NCBI GenBank assembly: GCA_046565865.1
Contig: JBKHXU010000170.1
Location: forward strand, 1 to 9,644
DNA length: 9,644 nt
Source: JBKHXU01 sp046565865
GTDB lineage: Bacteria > Pseudomonadota > Gammaproteobacteria > Acidiferrobacterales > Sulfurifustaceae
Direction: 5' to 3'
Of this stretch, positions 6,449-9,644 are shown one piece after another. The position numbers were made by a program, and so were the translations under genes. Below the pieces are notes generated by a model that ran no database searches, was not told where the DNA came from, and saw only the letters and a program-made list of their open reading frames with translations. The stretch's first letter is position 1. The number at the start of each line of letters is the position of its first letter.

Positions 6449-6970
6449 ATGAAACGATCCCCGCGCGTGATTTCCGTCAACCGCTCGGGCCAGGTGCAAT
6501 CGGTGGAGGCAGCCGGCACACATCAGGCGCGTGAAGGTCTGCGCCGGCTCGCGTGGCTGCTGGATAGCTCGATCCCGATCCCGGGCACGCGGCTCAGCGT
6601 CGGCGTTGATGCGTTGCTCGGTCTCTTTCCCGTGATCGGCGATCTCCTTGGCGTGTTGATATCGAGCTACATCGTGAACCAGGCGGCGCGGCTGGGCGCG
6701 CCGCGGATCGTGCTGCTGCGCATGGCGCTCAACGTGGGCATAGAAGGCGTGGTCGGGATCATTCCGTTCGCGGGCGATGTGTTCGATGCCGCGTGGAAGG
6801 CGAATCAGCGCAACGTGCGCCTGCTCGACGCCTGGCTCGATCGGCCGAGCAAGACCGAGCGCACGACGCGGCTCTTCGGGGTCATGATCGTGCTCGGGCT
6901 CATTCTCCTGCTGGTACTGCTCGGGGTGGCGGGGTTCTTTCTCGTGCGGTGGGTGATTGGTTTGGTGTAG
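6449..6970 (+). CDS. DUF4112 domain-containing membrane protein
   Basis: 173 residues. The core has LLDSSIPIPGTRLSVGVDA (38-55), LLGLFPVIGDLLG (56-68) and GVVGIIPFAGDVFDAAWKAN (100-119), the paired G-(L/I)-x-P-x-x-GD motifs that define DUF4112. One strong transmembrane helix spans about 144-168, and short hydrophobic stretches in the core may dip into the membrane. Function is unknown. It stands alone: about 500 bases of repeats before it and about 300 gene-free bases after it. No clear ribosome site precedes the ATG. Codon use matches the GC-rich background, so it looks resident, not acquired. Confidence 0.85.
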   Translation: MKRSPRVISVNRSGQVQSVEAAGTHQAREGLRRLAWLLDSSIPIPGTRLSVGVDALLGLFPVIGDLLGVLISSYIVNQAARLGAPRIVLLRMALNVGIEGVVGIIPFAGDVFDAAWKANQRNVRLLDAWLDRPSKTERTTRLFGVMIVLGLILLLVLLGVAGFFLVRWVIGLV

Positions 6971-7113
6971 CCAACGTTACCCGGACTTAATGTATAAAAC
7001 TTATGCCGCGACCCTTATTCTAATATTTTTAACAAATCCGCCTCCATTCATGAATTAATACGAAAAAGTTAACGCGGTAAGCGGCACAGGCAATTTCCGT
7101 GTCGGAGATCCAT

Positions 7114-7152
7114 GGAGATTGCTTCCTCGCCTTCGGCTCCTCGCAATGACAG
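7114..7152. repeat. Half copy of the GTCATTGC repeat, reverse orientation
   Basis: GGAGATTGCTTCCTCGCC... to CCTCGCAATGACAG. The last 14 bases are identical to the right terminus of the 111-bp element at 6259-6369, and GGAGATTGC matches that element's right arm. The opposite arm is missing. Together the copies bracket the DUF4112 gene. Confidence 0.7.
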
Positions 7153-7189
7153 AATAGGGCTTTATCCTTGCGCTACGACGCAACGGAGT

Positions 7190-7260
7190 AGGACACTGCA
7201 GGACACACCCCGTTACATCCGCCCCGTCACTGTCCTATCATTAGGCAAAACCGACGTCGG
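7190..7260 (+). promoter_or_regulatory. Probable control region of the MNT-HEPN pair
   Basis: AGGACAC occurs at 7190-7196 and again at 7200-7206, exactly 10 bp (one helical turn) apart, and its inverse TGTCCT is at 7231-7236. TATCAT (7236-7241) could be a -10 box; a fitting -35 (TTACAT, 7213-7218, 17-bp spacer) is poor. The perfect palindrome CCGACGTCGG (7251-7260) ends nine bases before the ATG, over the ribosome site. The layout suggests autoregulation, which is inference. Confidence 0.4.
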
Positions 7261-7269
7261 ATTGCATCA

Positions 7270-7617
7270 ATGGACTCGCTCGACAAAATTGATCCACAAA
7301 CCGCGGCAGCGGCGCGCACCTTCCTTGCCAAGGTTGCGGATCGTTATGACTTGTCCGGCGCCATTCTGTTTGGGAGTCGTGCCCGACAGAACCATCGCCC
7401 GGACAGCGATGCCGATATCGCAGTCCTCCTGCGCGGGGCACACGGTGAATTTGTCGATACGAAACTGGCGTTGGCCGATATCGCCTACGAGGTGCTATTG
7501 GATACCGGCATATTGATCCAACCAGTGCCGGTGTGGGAGGACGAATGGAAGCACCCGGAACAACATGCCAGCCCGTCATTGTTGCGCAGCATCAACCGTG
7601 ACGGAGTACGCCTCTGA
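7270..7617 (+). CDS. MNT-type nucleotidyltransferase, probable antitoxin
   Basis: 115 residues, a minimal nucleotidyltransferase fold. FGSRAR (34-39) leads to SDADIAVLL (46-54), giving GS (35-36), ten residues, then Asp47-x-Asp49. This is the GSX10DXD active site of MntA-like antitoxins. In the characterised MntA-HepT pair this enzyme silences its HEPN partner by adding AMP to a tyrosine. The catalytic residues look intact. A third acidic residue may come from the strand around Glu93 or Asp86, which I cannot place surely. It is followed at once by the HEPN gene, as in other MNT-HEPN operons. An aminoglycoside-type enzyme is unlikely given the small size and partner. The ribosome site is weak and lies within a palindrome. 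Confidence 0.85.
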   Translation: MDSLDKIDPQTAAAARTFLAKVADRYDLSGAILFGSRARQNHRPDSDADIAVLLRGAHGEFVDTKLALADIAYEVLLDTGILIQPVPVWEDEWKHPEQHASPSLLRSINRDGVRL

Positions 7618-7631
7618 CGCCTATTGAACTG

Positions 7632-8018
7632 ATGGACCGTGCTCGGCGCGCCATCACATCGGCGCGGCTCCTGCTCGCTGACGGCGACATAAACGGTTCC
7701 TGCAACCGCGCGTACTACGCGATGTTCGATGCCGCGCGCGCCGCTATCGCTGTTTCCGGTGCGCCGGTTGAAGCCAACGCCATTAAGACACACAGCGGCC
7801 TCATCTCGGCATTCAGTCTTTGTCTGGTCAAACCAGGACGATTACCTATCGAGTCAGGCAAGGCGCTGAATCGCGTGGCCGAACTACGCCTGATCTCAGA
7901 CTATATCGGTCGTGAAGTAACCGCCCCGCAAGCAAAGACGGCGATCGATCAGGCGGAGACTTTTATAAGCACCATAGAGCGCGAATTTTCAAAAGAGATC
8001 GAAAATTCACGTTCCTAA
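7632..8018 (+). CDS. HEPN domain protein (PF05168/UPF0332 type), probable toxin
   Basis: 128 residues from the first ATG, all helical. RARRAITSARLLLADGD (3-19) is the first helix pair, then CNRAYYAMFDAARAAI (24-39), KTHSGLISAF (52-61) and RLISDYIGREVT (86-97), the conserved blocks of this HEPN family. HEPN toxins are RNases with an R-X4-6-H motif. Here Arg26 plus six residues ends in Asp33, and no R-X4-H-X-Y is present; Tyr28, Tyr29 and Tyr91 are possible modification sites. The true start is probably CTG at 7614, inside the MNT stop (CTGA): GGAG lies seven bases upstream, and the added LTPIEL resembles the N-terminus of relatives. The ATG at 7632 has no ribosome site. Confidence 0.82.
   Translation: MDRARRAITSARLLLADGDINGSCNRAYYAMFDAARAAIAVSGAPVEANAIKTHSGLISAFSLCLVKPGRLPIESGKALNRVAELRLISDYIGREVTAPQAKTAIDQAETFISTIEREFSKEIENSRS
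7983..8008. repeat. Inverted repeat at the 3' end of the HEPN gene
   Basis: GAATTTTC (7983-7990) and GAAAATTC (8001-8008) are perfect 8-bp inverted arms around 10 bases, just inside the HEPN coding end. The stem is AT-rich, so it is weak as a terminator. It could be a binding site or chance in an AT-rich gene end. Confidence 0.3.
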
Positions 8019-8094
8019 AAATTCTTGGTTTATCTCCCTAATTTTCGTCCCCCGAACCTCCAGCCCGGCAAGATGACACAAAAGGGCACCTCCA

Positions 8095-9644
8095 TTGCCG
8101 AGCGATAACACCTCCTCCGCCTTCGCGCCGCTGCGCGCACCGGTGTATCGAGCGCTGTGGATCGCGACCCTCGCGTCGAACATGGGGACGTGGATGCAGG
8201 ATGTTGGCGCGGCGTGGCTCATGACGACTCTCTCGCCCTCCCCGGTCATGGTCGCGCTGGTGCGCGCGGCGAATGCGTTGCCGATGTTTTTGTTGGCACT
8301 GCCGGCGGGTGCGTTGGCGGATGTCATCGACCGGCGGCGGTTGCTGCTCGTTACGCAATTTTGGATGTTGGCGAGCGCGGCGACGCTGGCGGCGCTGACG
8401 TTGCTTGATCTCACGACGCCATCGCTCCTGCTCGCGCTGACCGCCTCGCTCGCCATCGGCACCGCGTTCAACGCGCCCGCGTGGCACGCGATCGTGCCGG
8501 AGCTGGTGCCGCGCTCGCAGTTGGTGGCGGCGATTTCGCTCAATAGCGCGGCGATCAATCTGGCGCGCTCGGTGGGGCCGGCGATTGGCGGACTGCTTAT
8601 CGCGAGCGCGGGGCCGGGGGCGACGTTCGCGCTCAATGCGGTGTCGTTCTTCGGCACGATCCTGGTTCTGTATTACTGGCAGCGACCGGCGCACGAGGCG
8701 GTGTTGCCGGCGGAGCGTATGCTCGGCGCGGTGCGCGCCGGATTGCGTTATGTGCGCCACGCGCCGCTGGTGCTCACGGTGCTCGCGCGCTCGCTCGCCT
8801 TTACCGTGTTCTCGGTGGCGCTGCTGGCGCTGCTGCCGGCGCTGGCGCGCTTCGAATACGGCCGCGGACCGACGGGGTACGGCGTGCTGCTCGGATTCTT
8901 CGGCGCGGGCGCGGTGCTCGCGGCGACGTTGTTGCCGCGCGTGCGCGAGCGGTTGTCGTCGCAGCAGCTCGTATCGGCGGCCACGCTTCTCTTCGCCGCT
9001 GCACTCGGCGTGCTCGCGCTGGTGCGAACGCAGATCGTGGTCGATCTCGCGGTGCTGCTCGCGGGCGCGGCGTGGCTCGCGATTCTCTCTACCCTCAACT
9101 CGAGCATACTGGCGGTGGTGCCGAGCTGGGTGCGCGGGCGCGCGTTGTCGGTGTCGATCCTTACCTTCTTCGGCGGCATGGCGCTCGGCAGCGTGGTGTG
9201 GGGCTATGTCGCGGATCATTTCGGTTTTTCCATCGCGTTCGGCACGGCGGCGCTCGGCTTGTGCGTGGGACTGGCGGCGACGTACCGGCTGCGGCTTGCG
9301 AGCGGCGACACCATTGACCTGTCGCCGTCGGTGCACTGGCCGGCGCCGACGGTGGCGGAACCGATCGCGGGCGATCAGGGACCGGTGGTGGTGACGGTGG
9401 AATACCATGTCGACCCGGCGAAGACGCGGCATTTTCAGCGCATCATGAAACGTGTGCGCCGTATCCGCCGACGTGACGGCGCGTTCAACTGGGCGCTGCT
9501 GCGCGATACCGCGCACGCGGGACGCTTCACCGAGATGTTCGTGGTCGAGTCGTGGCTGGAACATTTGCGCCAACACGAACGCGTGACGGTCGCCGATCGC
9601 GCGGTGCTCGACCGTGCAAAGACATTTCACGTCGGGGAATCGCC
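8095..9644 (+). CDS. MFS transporter, EntS/MFS_3 family with C-terminal domain, 3' end beyond window
   Basis: The frame is open from the stop at 8074-8076 to the window end, giving 516 codons. TTG at 8095 is chosen as start: AAGGG (8082-8086) lies eight bases upstream, and the next candidates (GTG 8143, ATG 8182) cut into the first helix. Residues 13-45 (PLRAPVYRALWIATLASNMG, then TWMQDVGAAWL) and the MFS motif-A-like GALADVIDRRR (72-82) place it in the MFS_3/EntS group, with about 11-12 hydrophobic helices to about residue 400. From about residue 431 a soluble domain begins (VVVTVEYHVDPAKTRHFQRI), ending near HVGES, so few residues are probably missing. Relatives export siderophores or drugs; the substrate here is unknown. 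Confidence 0.88.
   Translation, partial: MPSDNTSSAFAPLRAPVYRALWIATLASNMGTWMQDVGAAWLMTTLSPSPVMVALVRAANALPMFLLALPAGALADVIDRRRLLLVTQFWMLASAATLAALTLLDLTTPSLLLALTASLAIGTAFNAPAWHAIVPELVPRSQLVAAISLNSAAINLARSVGPAIGGLLIASAGPGATFALNAVSFFGTILVLYYWQRPAHEAVLPAERMLGAVRAGLRYVRHAPLVLTVLARSLAFTVFSVALLALLPALARFEYGRGPTGYGVLLGFFGAGAVLAATLLPRVRERLSSQQLVSAATLLFAAALGVLALVRTQIVVDLAVLLAGAAWLAILSTLNSSILAVVPSWVRGRALSVSILTFFGGMALGSVVWGYVADHFGFSIAFGTAALGLCVGLAATYRLRLASGDTIDLSPSVHWPAPTVAEPIAGDQGPVVVTVEYHVDPAKTRHFQRIMKRVRRIRRRDGAFNWALLRDTAHAGRFTEMFVVESWLEHLRQHERVTVADRAVLDRAKTFHVGES

Larger units (their letters stand above)
6971..7269. other. AT-rich gene-free region upstream of the MNT-HEPN pair
   Basis: No gene is seen here. 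By direct count, 6991-7080 has 30 G or C in 90 bases (33%), far below the surrounding sequence. It includes TAATATTTTT (7021-7030) and the palindrome ATTCATGAAT (7046-7055). A half repeat element (7114-7152) and a likely control region (7190-7260) follow. The composition break suggests an insertion boundary or a strong promoter; neither is proven. Confidence 0.6.

Noticed and set aside
6971..7269. Possible tRNA or small RNA gene in the gap
   Set aside because: No cloverleaf with TTC or CCA-type end could be folded by eye, and no clear promoter-terminator pair was seen.
7112..7516. 134-codon plus-strand frame starting in the repeat before the MNT gene
   Set aside because: It begins inside an interspersed repeat and runs out of frame through the nucleotidyltransferase, which has intact catalytic motifs.
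8038..9630. Long minus-strand open frame of 530 codons opposite the MFS gene
   Set aside because: The product is almost wholly Arg, His, Glu and Gln with no fold or motif. It is the antisense image of a GC-rich gene, while the plus strand gives a clear MFS protein.

Overview
The window is GC-rich chromosomal DNA from a bacterium. The gene set (the end of slyX, an NhaR-type regulator, htpX, an Alx-type TerC protein, a YbaL-type antiporter and a DUF4112 protein), together with the close resemblance of several products to Enterobacterales homologues, suggests a high-GC gammaproteobacterium. The genus cannot be told from the sequence; an environmental lineage is an inference. Most genes are ordinary chromosomal housekeeping or stress genes. 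The part that looks accessory is about 6.0-8.1 kb.

Layout. 1-192 is the 3' end of slyX. It converges on a minus-strand pair: an nhaR-like LysR regulator (693-1607) followed by a universal stress protein (212-658). A hairpin overlaps the facing stop codons. A 126-bp divergent region (1608-1733) separates nhaR from a plus-strand cluster: htpX membrane protease (1734-2618), a small zinc-ribbon protein (2671-2913), an amphi-Trp domain protein (2922-3185) and an Alx/TerC membrane protein (3200-4165). The last three are 8-14 bp apart and probably form an operon with htpX. A minus-strand CPA2 cation:proton antiporter of the YbaL type (4226-5947) converges on it.

5948-6448 has no gene but is packed with palindromic intergenic repeats of three kinds, including a 111-bp element with perfect 14-bp terminal inverted repeats. 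A DUF4112 membrane protein (6449-6970) follows. A half copy of the same element lies on its other side, next to a 90-bp stretch that is only one-third GC. Next comes a two-gene MNT-HEPN toxin-antitoxin-like module (7270-7617 and 7632-8018). Its upstream region carries repeated AGGACA half-sites and a palindrome just before the start codon. The window ends inside an MFS exporter of the EntS/MFS_3 family (8095 to beyond 9644), which begins with TTG and has an extra C-terminal soluble domain.

Functional theme. The left two thirds read as an envelope, cation and pH stress neighbourhood: an Na+/H+-responsive type of regulator, a stress nucleotide-binding protein, a membrane quality-control protease, a probable Mn2+ exporter and a K+/H+-type antiporter. 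No nhaA is present beside nhaR, and alx lacks room for the Mn2+/pH riboswitch that precedes it in E. coli. The most notable items for follow-up are the MNT-HEPN pair (HEPN with Asp where the His of an R-X6-H pattern would be, and a probable CTG start overlapping the upstream stop), the htpX-zinc ribbon-amphi-Trp-alx cluster, and the terminator-like hairpin in the htpX leader.
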